Assembly (NCBI GenBank): GCA_013368445.1
Contig: JAACJO010000011.1
Span: forward strand, 930,001 to 994,000
Length of the DNA stretch: 64,000 nt
Direction: 5' to 3'
Origin: Leucocoprinus leucothites
Taxonomy: Eukaryota > Basidiomycota > Agaricomycetes > Agaricales > Agaricaceae
The position numbers and the translations under genes were made by a program. The notes under the pieces were generated by a model. That model was not told where the DNA came from and made no database searches. It saw only the letters and a program-made list of their open reading frames with translations. Below are positions 35,901 through 46,843 of this stretch, piece by piece (positions within the stretch are counted from its first letter, which is position 1; every line of letters starts with the position of its first letter).

Positions 35901-38900
35901 AGGAGGAGGAGGAGGAGGAGGAGGAGGTTTGGTTGGAGGTTTGTTAGGCGGTGGTAATGGTGGTGGTGGTGGAAACGGAGGAGGGGGAGGTGGCGGTCCT
36001 GGGGGACATGGCGGTGGCCCAAAAGACGACCCTAGGCCAGCTGGGGGCAACAACAACAACCAGAACGATGGCCATGGCCAGCAGGGTGATCATGGAAATG
36101 ATCATGGAGGCTCAAATAACAACGGAGGGCAAAACAATGGCGGTGGCCGCGGCGGTCAAGGCGGGGAGAACAACGGGAACGGGAACGGAGGCGGCGGCTT
36201 GTTGGGTGCGATAGGCAAAGGCGTCGATAACCTCACCGGAGGCTCGAAAGACCAGCACGACGACAACAAAGGGGGGGATGGACATGATAAGGACGATAAG
36301 GGCGGGAAAGGCCTGCTCGGCGGCCTAGCGAGTCATCTTACGGACAATCACAGCCAGAAACCTCCTGGAGATAACAAAGACAACCACGGTGGAGGAGGCC
36401 TGGTTGGTGGCCTGGTAAGCCATCTTACCGGTAATAATAGCCAGAAACCTCCCAAAGACAACCAAGGCGGAAACGGAGGTGGGAACAATGGCGGAGGGAA
36501 TGGTGGCAAGGACGACAAGGGCGACGACGGGAAGGATGGAGGGAATGGGAGCAGTGGTGACGACCATCACGGTGGTGGTATCCTTGGAGGGATTGGGGAC
36601 GCTCTGGGCCTTGGTGGTGATAATCATGACCCGCCCCCGCAGAACAATGGAGGGGGAAATGGCCCCAAAGGTTCCGACACCCCGAAAAACGGCGGCGGAG
36701 GTGATAATGGTGGTCTCATTGGTGGCATTGCAGGTGCAGTTGGAGGTGTAGCTGGAGGTGCCATTGATGGCGTTGGGAGCGCCATTGGAGGCCTCACTGG
36801 TGGTCCCGGACATCCACCAGACAAACCTGATGGTGGGGCCAACGGCGGGAACAACGGGAATAATGGTGGCGGGAGCAACGGTGGGAATAATGGTGGTGGG
36901 AGCAACGGCGGGAGTAATGGTGGCGGGAGCAACAACGGGAATAATAGTGGCGGGAGCAACAACGGGAATAATAGTGGCGGGAGCAACGGCGAGAATAATG
37001 GAGGCGGGAATGGCGGCGGCGGGAATGGAGGCGGGAATGGCGGCGGCGGGAATGGCGGCGGGAATGGAGGCGGGAATGGAGGCGGGAATGGCGGCGGCGG
37101 GAATGGCGGCGGGAATGGAGGCGGGAATGGAGGCGGGAATGGCGGCGGGAATGGCGACGGTAGGAACAGCGGAAAGCCATCACCAGTGAATGGTCCTAAT
37201 TCATCTCCGTCTGCTGCAGATAAACCCCCTTCCGATAGTGGACCCTCTCACTCAGATGGACCCCCTCAGAATGGATCCCCTCCAAATGGATCCTCTGCTG
37301 GTAGTGGACCTCCTGCAAATGGTGGGCCCCCTCCTAACTCCCATCAACCTCCAAATAGCGGCGGGCAGCAAGGTTCTCATGGAGGCGCTGATAACTCTGT
37401 GGTTCGGCCAACCCAGACGCCGGCGCCGGAGGCTTCTAAACCACAGCCTCAGCAGACCAACCCACCTAGCAACCCACTCCCTACTAACGTACCCAACCCG
37501 GCAGCTCAGCAAAGCTCTGTCACTGGCGCTCAGCCCCAGATGCCTTCACCACTGAATAACGGCCAACCTGCCGCCACTCAGTCCCCGCAGCCTGATTCCG
37601 TCGCGACTACCTCTAACGGTGGACCACTTGATGATACAGAGTAAGTCATGAAATATCGCCCCCTTTCTACGAGACTTATGCAACCTACAGTCCATCGAGA
37701 ACTACTCCGAGCCCAGTCAGGGCTCCTGCCCAGGGGGGGAGTTTGCCAACCGAGGGCACCGAGAATGCACATCTCACCACCCTTGAAGTGTCTACCACAT
37801 TTACCACGACTGGGGTGTTCACCACCGATGTAACAACCACTCTGCCGAACGGTCAAGTCAGAACAACTTCCGCGATCGTCACTGGGACTCGTACGATCAC
37901 CACTGAGACTGAAGTAGTTACCCAAGTTGGTACCTTGAGGTACGTTCTTTTGAACTCCCAGATCAATTTTCCTACCGTAGCTAAGAACGTCTCATCAGCG
38001 CAAAGGGTGGACCGCCAAAGGCATTAGTTGGAGGTGTGATTGGAGCAGCCGTCATTGTTATCCTCGCAGTGGTCGCATTTTGCATCTTGAGGCGCAGGCG
38101 CAAACGTTTGAGCAGGATCATTCTCAGCCCAAGTCCCGAACCAATTGCCCCTGATGTTCGCTCGGCCTCAACCTTGGTTATCAGCCGTGACGTCCCTGCT
38201 GGTGCCAGCCCTAACATTCGACCTTCAAGCGAGACATCTTCTCAGAACAATCAGACTCCATCGGTAAACAGCAACACTTCCCTCCGCCCTGTCAGGAAGA
38301 AGCCAATTCCCTTCCTCGATAACCCGGTCAGAGAATCCACGTCCAACTCTATCTCACTGTCGACTAGCATTGACTCTTTCTCTGCTGGAAGCTCTTCTCC
38401 CTTCTCCGATCCCCATTTGTCGAGCACTAGTGATAATCCTTATTGGCGCAACATCCTCGTCGACCTTTCTCCCTCAGGAACTTCTCAAGCTCCTCCCCGA
38501 GCTAGTGCAGCCGCTTCAAGTGGTATTGACATTTATGTCGAGAAGCCTTCTGATCCCTTTGCCGACCCCGAAAATCCTTTTGCCGACCCGAAGGAACAGG
38601 ACCGTCTCTCGACTCATAGTGAACGAAGTGAAACGTCCTATTCTTCTTCGAGCCCTTCTCAGCATGCTCAACCTATCCAAGGGGATTTGTCCCCTGCACT
38701 CTTGGCGAAACATATGTCGGTGAAGAGCGGGCTCTCTTACGCTTCCTTGACGCCCTCGCAAGTTCAGCGAAGGTTGAACTACACTGGTTCTTCTGGTTCC
38801 AGCTCGGATACTAGCTCAGAGAATCGGTTGTCGGCGCAGAGCGGCACCTCATTCGATACTACGAGTAGTGTTAGAACTGTTAAAGATGCTCGATTGAACG

Positions 38901-39026
38901 GTGCTCAGGAACATCCTTCTCCTGCGAGAACTTCTGCTACTGGACTTCCTTTGAGTGTAAGTAGCTCATTTTATAAAACTGGGACGTACTGACGATATTT
39001 ATGCGCAGTATGGCTATGCGATGTAA
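32944..39026 (+). CDS. Giant Gly/Asn/Ser-rich single-pass membrane protein
   Basis: Ten exons (32944-33019, 33137-33217, 33269-33553, 33646-33921, 34026-34352, 34759-34836, 34940-37640, 37691-37939, 37999-38956, 39009-39026) close in frame to 1682 aa. Residues about 50-1270 are low complexity: Ser/Asn/Gly, then GGNGGPQ repeats, poly-Gly and GGGN repeats, with several short hydrophobic GGLLGGIL-type blocks. A Thr-rich stalk follows (TVTT-like, STTFTTTGVFTTDVTTT). One TM segment, ALVGGVIGAAVIVILAVVAF near residue 1370, is followed by the stop-transfer RRRRKR and a Ser-rich tail of about 300 aa. The tail contains NPFADPENPFADP, SVKSGLSYASL and the C-terminal YGYAM. No cleavable signal peptide is seen at MAPLVGGQMSW, so the TM may act as a signal anchor or an upstream exon may be missed. 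A surface or wall-sensor role is inferred. Confidence 0.75.
35494..35766 (+). repeat. 21-bp tandem repeat encoding GGNGGPQ, 13 units
   Basis: Thirteen contiguous 21-bp units in the giant Gly-rich protein; variants are RGNDGPQ, GGNDGPQ and RGNGGSR. High identity at the DNA level points to recent expansion by slippage or unequal exchange. Confidence 0.9.
35884..35925 (+). repeat. (GGA)14 microsatellite encoding poly-Gly
   Basis: Fourteen pure GGA codons followed by GGT, in frame. Likely length-polymorphic. Confidence 0.9.
36997..37155 (+). repeat. GGGN-type imperfect repeat region
   Basis: Alternating GGCGGCGGGAAT and GGAGGCGGGAAT units encode GGGN/GGN. The repeat lies near the end of the low-complexity domain, just before a Pro/Ser-rich linker. 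Confidence 0.85.
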
Positions 39027-39538
39027 TTTATATTTTGTTGGACTTTAACGTTTGAACATTTGGGATTGTATTTTCGGACGGTCCTGTCGTTACGGATTGC
39101 GCTCCTTTTTAACTTGACATGTGCTAGTGAATTTTTATACCCTCCGACGTTTTCTTCGAATTTTACATGCTCTATTTTTCCTGTCTATTCGTCCGTGCCT
39201 ACTAGAATCCCGCTTATTCTCCTTCTCTCTGGTCATACACTGAGATCAAGGCCTGGATGAAGCTATCTATGCAAGCATCGTTTAGGATACCATGGTCCTT
39301 GCTCGATTCATATTTATGTGCAATGAGAACACTGCCTTGTTCGACTAGAGCACTATCCTTAAGATGGAATCTCCCGAACGTGATGTCGCATCTCGAGATG
39401 TCAATGTCGACGATGGATAGTGGATCTTTAATAGTTTTAGCGAGTTCTCTAGGTGCTTGAAGTAATGTCCGCCCTATATGTCTAGTGGTTGAATCAACAA
39501 TCCGTCAAGCGCCAAGAGTGGGGAGATCAACAATCGTC
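39027..39538. other. Convergent 3' region, no gene
   Basis: 512 bp between the stop of the Gly-rich membrane protein gene and the stop of the minus-strand orphan gene. Only short frames without resemblance. Confidence 0.5.
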
Positions 39539-40336
39539 TCACCGCAGTACCGATGCATCATACATCTGTCCAATCAAAGGTAACTTGGTCCATTTCGAGT
39601 TGTGAGCTATAATGACCAGAGATTCCCTTCCCTCTACCCAGCTTTCCCGCATCTCCGCCTCAAGGACGCCGTATGTGTACATCCTATTATTCCGCGCGTT
39701 ATGTATATGCCACTGTTGCGCAGTCCCTTGGATCTTCACTTCATCCAACTCTTGATCGACAGCGAAGCCCGGCCTCTCGACTCGGGCCTCATCAGGGTCT
39801 AGACCGCATCCAGTCATTCCAATCAATCCACTGAAGACGAAGCGTGGTTTGAACTGATGAATTCGGACGGTTTCCTCGTTGATGGCGGTATAAATCAGAT
39901 TGTCGCGCAGTTGCCGAACCCAGATAGGGGTGTATTGGGAATTATAGACTTGGAGACGAAAGTTATCGAATTTAAGCGTGATGAGTGGGCCGGCTGTGAA
40001 CCGAAATAGCATGGGGAAGAACCATAGTGTGATTTCGATTTTGGTTATTGCGACGCCGCATCTGATGTCTTGGTAGTGGTAATCCGTGGCATATAGTTTT
40101 GCCCAGTATGGCTCTTTGGAGTTTGGAAGGTGGAGTATGAAGTGGACAGAGGAAGCGGATATTGTATATAGTTTGGCGCGAACAAATCTCACATTCTCAA
40201 GTGAGCCTGCAGGGGAGATGGAACCAATGGTGAGCACATAGCCACAGAGGGGAAGAATAAGGAAGAGTATGAGGAAAATGGAAAAGAAATAAAAGGAGAG
40301 AAATGTGAGAGAGATAGGAAGCGTATTGAACACCAT
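39539..40336 (-). CDS. Orphan 265-aa membrane-anchored protein
   Basis: An uninterrupted 265-codon frame, unusual in this intron-rich window. One N-terminal hydrophobic segment (residues about 8-38, FYFFSIFLILFLILPLCGYV) anchors a mostly beta-looking domain with regular aromatic and charged spacing (ITLWFFPMLFRFTAGPLITL, KFDNFRLQVYNSQYTPIWVR). I do not recognise the family. The pattern faintly recalls the N-termini of bridge-like lipid-transfer proteins, but this is a weak impression only. It lies between the two paralogous single-pass membrane protein genes, on the opposite strand. The start is the first ATG and lies 658 bp from the next gene's start. Confidence 0.6.
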   Translation of the reverse strand: MVFNTLPISLTFLSFYFFSIFLILFLILPLCGYVLTIGSISPAGSLENVRFVRAKLYTISASSVHFILHLPNSKEPYWAKLYATDYHYQDIRCGVAITKIEITLWFFPMLFRFTAGPLITLKFDNFRLQVYNSQYTPIWVRQLRDNLIYTAINEETVRIHQFKPRFVFSGLIGMTGCGLDPDEARVERPGFAVDQELDEVKIQGTAQQWHIHNARNNRMYTYGVLEAEMRESWVEGRESLVIIAHNSKWTKLPLIGQMYDASVLR

Positions 40337-40994
40337 TAGAGAGCTCTAGCATGCGAGAAAGACTGAGAAAGAGAAGAATCTGCTCCTGGCGAGGTAGGTG
40401 TGACGTCACTTTCCATCCTACTCAATCTCCGGCCATCACCGGCACTTTTTGTGGTACACAAGCCCCTACAACCCCTCAGTCACTTGTCATCTCCAGTTAC
40501 TCGAGACCACTACATTCTATTCAAACATCAACACCTTTTCTCACAAAGGGCACACTACAAATTCTCAAAACCTCGATTAGGAGCCTTTACGAAGGATGTT
40601 AACAGCATTCTCCTCTCCCACTGCCAAAAGGAGTCTGTGTATGGGCTTCCTAATATCAGATGCCCGTTCCTTAAGATTCCACGACCAGCTACGATCAATA
40701 GTATTGTTGACGTGCCGGGCGTTCGGAAAATAAAAAGAGAAGGCCATGTGCATCCAACTTTCTTACACTTCATCAGGAGAACATTGATGGACAAGATTAT
40801 CATCCACTAACACTCCTTCAAACATACGAGTGCACTGCTTGATGGGTGATTCGGGCGCTTCATTCCGGTAAGAGCTCTCAATACAAATCATCCCATCTTT
40901 CATCTCATCTTCCATCCCTTATTACCTCGACGCCGTTTCTGCGCATACCCTCCTCTCAGGAAATCGCTGTTTGAATTTCTTGAGATTTCTTGTC
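40337..40994. other. Promoter region between divergent genes
   Basis: 658 bp shared by the orphan membrane-anchored gene (minus) and the Thr-rich membrane gene (plus). A frame at 40400-40810 lacks an ATG start and family support. Confidence 0.45.
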
Positions 40995-43271
40995 ATGTTT
41001 TCCCCTGGGACGAAGCTCCGTAGGGACCACCATCGAGGTTCGCATGATTCCACACACACTGGCTCTGACGACGACACACCGCCTTCCGCCGGTTCGACAA
41101 CCACGTCGGCACCAACAACCTCGACGGTAGTGGTAACGACTGCGACTACGAGCACTGAAAATTTGACTTCCTCGTCTTCAGCTTCCTCGTCTTCAGTTTC
41201 CTCGTCTTCAGCTTCCTCGTCTTTAGCTTCTTCGTCTTCAACCTCCTCGTCGATGACTTCGGTAACATCAAAGACGATCACTACTGGAAGCTCGACGGCA
41301 TCCGGGATGGACCCCCCTACGACTGCAGACTCGACAAGCCAACTGTCTTCGACAGCGACGGGAACCCCTGCGGCGACGCCCCCAGACGGCTCCCCAGAGT
41401 TTGTACTTTCTATGTATTCACATCAAAAGACGATAGTCCTGACCTAAGGCCAAATCCTTCTACATCCTCTAGTTCCCCAACAAATTCTTCAACTACATCA
41501 AAGTATACCAAGACTTCAACCTCAAGTTCTACAACCAATCATGGTCAAGACACAACGGCAGTCACGCCGCCCCTGGCAACCCCGACCCCGACTCCCCCCA
41601 CTGTGAGTGTCTCTCGTGCTCCTGGCCCTATAAAAGCATCCTTAAACGACCCGACGACTTTTGTAATCCAGACTCCTGATCCTCCCCCACCCCCCAAGGC
41701 AACAACTACGACGACTTCGACTGCAAATCCGGGACCAGGGGGCGATACCTCTACCTCTACTCCAACACCACCTGATCCTCCCTCACCCCCTAAGGCAACA
41801 ACTACGACGACTTCGACCGCAAATCCGGGACCAGGGGGCGATACCTCTACCTCTACTCCAACGACACCTGATCCTCCCTCACCCCCTAAGGTAACAACTA
41901 CGACGACTTCGGCTGCAAATTCGGGACCAGGGGGTAATATCTCTACCTCTATTTCAACGACGCTAGGTCCTCTGACCACGAGCACAACGTCTGCGACCGA
42001 AGACGTTACTAGCCTTTTTAATAACGTCAATCTCGCATCGAGTCCCAGCCCTACGGCCACTATCACTACGTCTACGTCTGCGTGAGTCCGAATAAATTGT
42101 CCTAAGGAACCCGTTTGACCGCTGTATTAGTAACCCAGCTGCCGACGAAGTTCAGGGGCAAACTGTAACCCTCGGTTTTGCATTAACAACATTTACAACT
42201 TCTGGAATAACGACCTTCATTACAACGGCAACCGGATCGGATGGGACAAAAGTTATCACGAGTAGTTCATCATTTACTAGCACAATAACGTCTACTATTC
42301 CGATTGTCACTGTCGTACCAACAGGGTCAACTCGGTACGTGGAGACCTCTTGCGAGGGACACAGTATCGAATCCTGATACCTGACTTATAGGACCGCTGC
42401 AAGAAATAATACGCCGACGATTGTTGGGAGTGTCATCGCGGGAATTTTGGGTCTACTTCTGCTCTTTGTAGCAGCCTTCTGTTTCCTCCGCAGGCGGAAG
42501 CGCAAATCGGGGAACATTGAAGTACCATACAGCCCAATCGAGTCCAGCAACTCTCCCCCCTTCAATGCCGAGCAGACCGACATCCGCCAGCTACCTGCCA
42601 TCAGAACGATCACCCCTTTGACTTGGCCACTTCGTACATCACAAGCCTCCGATACATCTCACACATCTGTCAACGATGGTAGTGTTGCCGCCCCTAGGCC
42701 ATCGCGACCTGCCGAACCGGTATCATCCAATCCATTCAGTGATCCTTCGGGAAATGTTACATCTTTCTCCCAACTGGTGGATGTGTCCTCCATTAACTCG
42801 TCCAGAAATTCGCATGTTGAAACTCAAAACCCGTTTGAGGACCCCGATAACCAGTATTGGGCGAGAGGTTCCTTTAGTAGCCGTCTTGATGCAGCATTAC
42901 CTGAATCAGAGATGTTCCATGCGGACCCAGCCAGGTCTTCCTCAACTACTGTCGTAGAGAAGCTGCCTCCCGCTGATCGCCAGAGAGTCTTGTCAATGAC
43001 AAGTGACTTTTCATACCCTGTGTTGCAACCGGATACTCAAGACAGCCCAGAGGGTCGACCACCATCACGATATTTGTCTGTAAAGAGCGGGTTGTCCTAC
43101 GCTACCCTCGAGTCTGACTGGGAGCAGAAGAGAGAAGGTCTGCTTACGAGGACTTCATCGATCTCTTCACTCAACTCTGGTTCTGTGAACGTGAGTGTTC
43201 TACTGATACCTCCATCCGAAGTGCATGTAAACTGATGGATATTTTTCTCTTAGATGGGATATGCTTTATAA
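40995..43271 (+). CDS. Ser/Thr-rich (mucin-like) single-pass membrane protein, paralogue of the Gly-rich one
   Basis: Five exons (40995-41398, 41473-42081, 42131-42334, 42392-43190, 43254-43271) close in frame to 677 aa. The first intron uses a GTTTGT donor; without it the frame stops at 41443. Residues 1-400 are Ser/Thr/Pro-rich, dense in potential O-glycosylation sites, with a 32-residue repeat. A Thr-rich stalk (TTFTTSGITTFITTATGSDG) precedes the TM (IVGSVIAGILGLLLLFVAAF, near residue 415) and RRRKRKS. The tail of about 240 aa contains NPFEDPDNQYW and SVKSGLSYATL and ends in MGYAL from an 18-nt last exon, exactly as in the larger neighbour. No N-terminal signal peptide is seen (MFSPGTKLRRDHH). 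A cell-surface sensor or wall-anchoring role is inferred. Confidence 0.75.
41684..41970 (+). repeat. 96-bp tandem repeat, three copies (32 aa)
   Basis: Three copies with 96-bp spacing (AAGGC/T at 41696, 41792 and 41888) encode TTTTTSTANPGPGGDTSTS-type units with intervening PDPPSPPK. The third copy is more diverged. It lies in the Thr/Pro-rich extracellular part. Confidence 0.88.
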
Positions 43272-43615
43272 TTGTACATTGTATTCTACATCTTTCTTCC
43301 TTGGAAAGGATCGACCTCCTGTGCCTTGCATTGCTTTTCGGACATTGTTTACCGTAGTTCCTGTAATTGGGATTATTGCTTCATCAGTGATGATGATGAG
43401 GATTTCAAGGGATTTTGTTGTCTACATTCGCCGCAGGTCGCGATACTGCATTCGTTTTTGTTAATCATTCCATCTTTGTAATCAGATCACCCAGTTATGT
43501 TCGCTCACGAATATAAACCATATTAACACAACCCGAAGAATATCAAAACAATCATGATTCACCCTGCCTTGGTAGAGGGGTTCACGGCCAACTATGCCAA
43601 GAACCTACACGTGCA
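43272..43615. other. Convergent 3' region, no gene
   Basis: 344 bp between convergent stop codons. Small frames only; AT-rich, as expected for 3' UTRs. Confidence 0.5.
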
Positions 43616-44704
43616 TCATACAAACATATTTAACATAGCTGACAATCGTTGCTTCTTTTCTTCTCCGGTGATCGTGGGGTTTTCGACTGCCAGTGGCTTC
43701 GAGGTATCATCGCGAATGATCGTGATGCCTCTAAGCTTTGCAGCCACGAAGTCTATCAAAACAGTTGCCCCAACAATGGCGATGTCGTATTTGAATGCGT
43801 TCCGCCACCTCTCGCTTATCCCTGGTCCATATGCAAGAGCGAAGAAATTGTATACTAGGCATAGTCCCAAAGTCGGATCAGGTCCGGAGGCGATGGCCTA
43901 AAGAACGATCAGAGGATAAGATCCTGAAAAGGGAGGATACTGACCAGAAGTAAGAATATCACGGGCGTCTCGATGAGCTCGGAGATGGATGGGTGAAGTC
44001 TATTCTGGTACAGTCCATGATATAGGTTAAGGTTTGTATTGAAGGAGAGAAACTCACATCGATCGTACCCCAACCTCTCCAGGAAGACAAGATTCCAAGA
44101 GCGACGGACGTTTTTACAAGGGTATGCGTGAGCCAATTCTTGCGGGAAAGGCTGTGTGCGCCTGTGTTGTTGAGTAAAAAGGCGACTCCTGTCATGTTGA
44201 GAACAGCATTGAAGATGTAGAATAATTGCGCGAAGATGAAGTTCTCCCTTAACCACAGCACGTTGGCGTATGCTATATCATTGGCTGGTTTAGACTTTCA
44301 GATTCTGGGGTAGGAATATAGCTGTACTGGCCGAAGCAAACGTTGCAAGTTGCATATAGTAGGACATAGGAGGCTTGCAAGGATTCCACAATGACTTCTG
44401 CTGGTTGTAGCTCGCTTGGGTTGAGGCGGTTCCATGCGCTAGTACTGGGAGACCAAGAGTCAGGAAAATCAGAGAGAGGTCGCGGATTCCGTGGACTGAG
44501 AAAGAGTTTGCGGAGCCAAACTAGCTGCAGGGCGAATTGGATAGAGATAAGGAAATAGAGAGCGTCATGGAGAGGGTAGTAAGCCGCCTCCTTTGGTTGA
44601 ACGATGGTGAGTTCCAAGAGTATTTGGGTACATGCGTAGAAAATGAATGAGAGTAAAGCGAAGGATTTCATGAATAGAAAGCGCTCTTTAGTGACGAGAA
44701 CCAT
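43616..44704 (-). CDS. Multi-pass membrane protein of unknown family
   Basis: Four exons (44704-44328, 44247-44058, 44004-43945, 43897-43616) close in frame to 302 aa when started at MVLVTKERFLFMKSFALLSF. At least five hydrophobic stretches are seen, including FALLSFIFYACTQILLELTI, LYFLISIQFALQLVWL, IFAQLFYIFNAVLNMTGVAF, TPVIFLLLAIASG and YDIAIVGATVLIDFVAA. The tail is hydrophilic and charged (TGEEKKQRLSAMLNMFV). The frame is open upstream of 44704, without another ATG, so a further 5' exon is possible. The topology loosely resembles fungal multi-pass enzymes with GWGT-type loops (SSWRGWGTIDN), but I cannot name a family. It is divergent from the F-box gene. Confidence 0.6.
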
Positions 44705-45241
44705 TGCCGGTATTAGGTGACCGAAAGATGATACAGCGCAATAGAAGTACCGCGAGGATCTTGGTTTTGAGTATCGCGGCTGAGACCGCGTCAACGTTGT
44801 CTCATAAACTATGACTTCAGTCCTTGTTGGAACGATGACGTGGTAGACGTTTCCGAAATTAAGGTCAAATCATCCCGGTGTCCCTTGGAAGGAGTTCTCT
44901 CGTGCTGCGCTCGTAACATTCGCAGGTTGAGGGGATTGCGTGATTGTTGAGCCAGTAAAAGTTCATGCTCGGTGACGAGAGGCTCGAGTTGTCTCTTTAA
45001 GCGACGAGAGAATTCATTTAGATAATAATAAAGCCTGATGATACGCGCAGTATCATTGAGGTGTTCGGGGAAGGTTGACGGAGTCCGGCCTTAGGGTATA
45101 GCCAACGGCAAATAGTGGAAAAATGAAAGTTAGTAGACGCCTCATTCTGAAAGACCGTGGAATAATGATCATGATAGCAATCGCTCACAGGTGGGGGTCA
45201 CTCCAGCATCATCGTCAGCAGCTTTTTGTCTACCACGACAG
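44705..45241. other. Divergent promoter region, possible missed 5' exons
   Basis: 537 bp. The first 90 bp remain open on the minus strand in frame with the membrane protein, without an ATG. A splice acceptor at 45189-45190 precedes an open stretch in frame with the F-box gene. Confidence 0.45.
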
Positions 45242-46843
45242 ATGAAAACTGATACACGGTATTTCCTCCATACTGCACAACGGCTGAATACCGATGTTCT
45301 TAAACTTCGTATTGAACAATCCAAACTTTTGCGAAGGCTTAATGATCTCCACTCCGCTACTCGCTCTCTCCCTCCAATGATCCTTGCCAACATTTTCTGT
45401 TATATCTGTGATGATCTACGGATATGTGAGGACATTCAGGTCAACTATCCCGCTGTGCAAGTGCTCAGCCGAGTCTGTTGTAAATGGCGACAGATTGCAC
45501 GAGCAACACCCACGCTCTGGACTAGAGTGCTCCTCAGATTCAAGGACCCATATTGGGGTTCTAACAGCTCCGTTTCCATGCTGCAGCTTCATCTCGTCAA
45601 CTCTGGTAGCCTAGCACTGGATATACTGCTCGATATACCAGAACGATATTTATATTCCTGCGATAGAGATACGCGTTCCTGGGAGAGTCATTATACCCCA
45701 TTCGCGTCCATCTTCCACCTCCTCTTTATTGAAAACCCCACCAAACTTGGCTCGCTACTCCTCACAAGATCAGGTGGCATGCCAAAGGATTGGCTCAAGC
45801 TCATCGAGGCATATACCACTTCCCCGACTGGCCTTCTCGCAGTGGAGGGATACCCAAACCTAAGAAAAATCCAATTTCGTACTGGTAGAGGCGGCTTTGC
45901 AAGTAGCGAATTCGGCGTGCATCACTTATTCAAAGACACGCCCGTTCCTCGACTTGCTACACTCTCAATACCCAATCTAGAATGGAAGATTCACCTACCG
46001 TATGAAAATCTCACTTCGCTCCATCTGGAAGTCTTTCCCATTAATCAGTGTATTGATTTTCTCATCAACTGCCCCAAGCTCACCGAATTTCACCATAATT
46101 CATGCATCGAGGCAGTGCCAAAAGGCGTAAAACCGCCAGAAGCACAGCAGAGACCGTCCCACGTTCTACCCAACCTAGAGCAATTAAGGTGGTCATTCGG
46201 ATTTACCGACTGGGACATTTATTTCATGACCCAGTTCCGATTTCCCTCATTGACAACCTTCCGAGTGGGGTGTTATTGTTGTCCTGTGATAGGACGACAA
46301 TCTGTAGGAGCGGACGTGGTGACCTATTGGGTCCCATTTCTATCTTCATTAACCAATCTCAAGAATATCTGCCTCGACACGGAACTGTTTCCCATTGCGT
46401 CATTCGAATCCCTCTGGACTTGCCTAAGTCACCTCGACCACCTAGATTCTGTACATATAACGTGCGAAGGATATCCCACGGCCGAGCAAACCCGAACGAT
46501 CCTTCAACCACTCGCACTTTCTCTTGAAACATCGAGTCCTCTGCCTCAGCCCATTTATCTTCCTCATCTTACAACCTTACGTGTGGATTTCGGTCATCTG
46601 TACCGTCTTCCAGACAACGCCGACGTGTTCCTGCTTTTGCTTGAATCCAGAGCTCAGAGTGCAAAAGTACCAGGTATCAAGTCCCTCCAGTTCCATGGTC
46701 AGACATTTGCTGGCTATGACGAAGAGTCGCCCGTTTGGACACGTTGGACAGAGGGGCAGCGCCAGAGGTTGGAAAAGCTGACCGAGCACGGTTTGAAGCT
46801 GATCTCGACAAAGGAGGAATTTATCGGAATTAAGGACGATTAA
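45242..46843 (+). CDS. F-box protein with leucine-rich C-terminal region
   Basis: A single exon of 533 aa. A short coiled-coil-like N-terminus (VLKLRIEQSKLLRRLNDLHS) precedes an F-box-like motif, RSLPPMILANIFCYICDD ... VLSRVCCKWRQIARATPTLW (residues about 40-95). The rest is Leu-rich with repeat-like strands (PRLATLSIPNLEWKIHLPYE, NLTSLHLEVFPINQCIDFLI). This is the standard layout of the expanded agaricomycete F-box family, in which the F-box binds Skp1 and the C-terminus selects substrates for SCF ubiquitin ligases. ATG at 45242 is the first methionine. A good acceptor at 45190 leaves open a small upstream exon. The substrate is unknown. Confidence 0.78.
   Translation: MKTDTRYFLHTAQRLNTDVLKLRIEQSKLLRRLNDLHSATRSLPPMILANIFCYICDDLRICEDIQVNYPAVQVLSRVCCKWRQIARATPTLWTRVLLRFKDPYWGSNSSVSMLQLHLVNSGSLALDILLDIPERYLYSCDRDTRSWESHYTPFASIFHLLFIENPTKLGSLLLTRSGGMPKDWLKLIEAYTTSPTGLLAVEGYPNLRKIQFRTGRGGFASSEFGVHHLFKDTPVPRLATLSIPNLEWKIHLPYENLTSLHLEVFPINQCIDFLINCPKLTEFHHNSCIEAVPKGVKPPEAQQRPSHVLPNLEQLRWSFGFTDWDIYFMTQFRFPSLTTFRVGCYCCPVIGRQSVGADVVTYWVPFLSSLTNLKNICLDTELFPIASFESLWTCLSHLDHLDSVHITCEGYPTAEQTRTILQPLALSLETSSPLPQPIYLPHLTTLRVDFGHLYRLPDNADVFLLLLESRAQSAKVPGIKSLQFHGQTFAGYDEESPVWTRWTEGQRQRLEKLTEHGLKLISTKEEFIGIKDD

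Noticed and set aside
35081..36022. 313-codon minus-strand open frame (Leu/His/Arg-rich)
   Set aside because: Antisense of the 21-bp and GGA repeats. Repeat DNA without stop codons on either strand produces it; no domain and no splice context.
36325..37183. Long minus-strand frames opposite the Gly/Asn repeats
   Set aside because: Same cause: low-complexity reverse complements (SRRHSR-type and PPLLP-type text).
41545..42066. 173-codon minus-strand frame, Val/Gly/Glu-rich
   Set aside because: Reverse complement of the Thr/Pro-rich 96-bp repeat; shadow of the real plus-strand gene.
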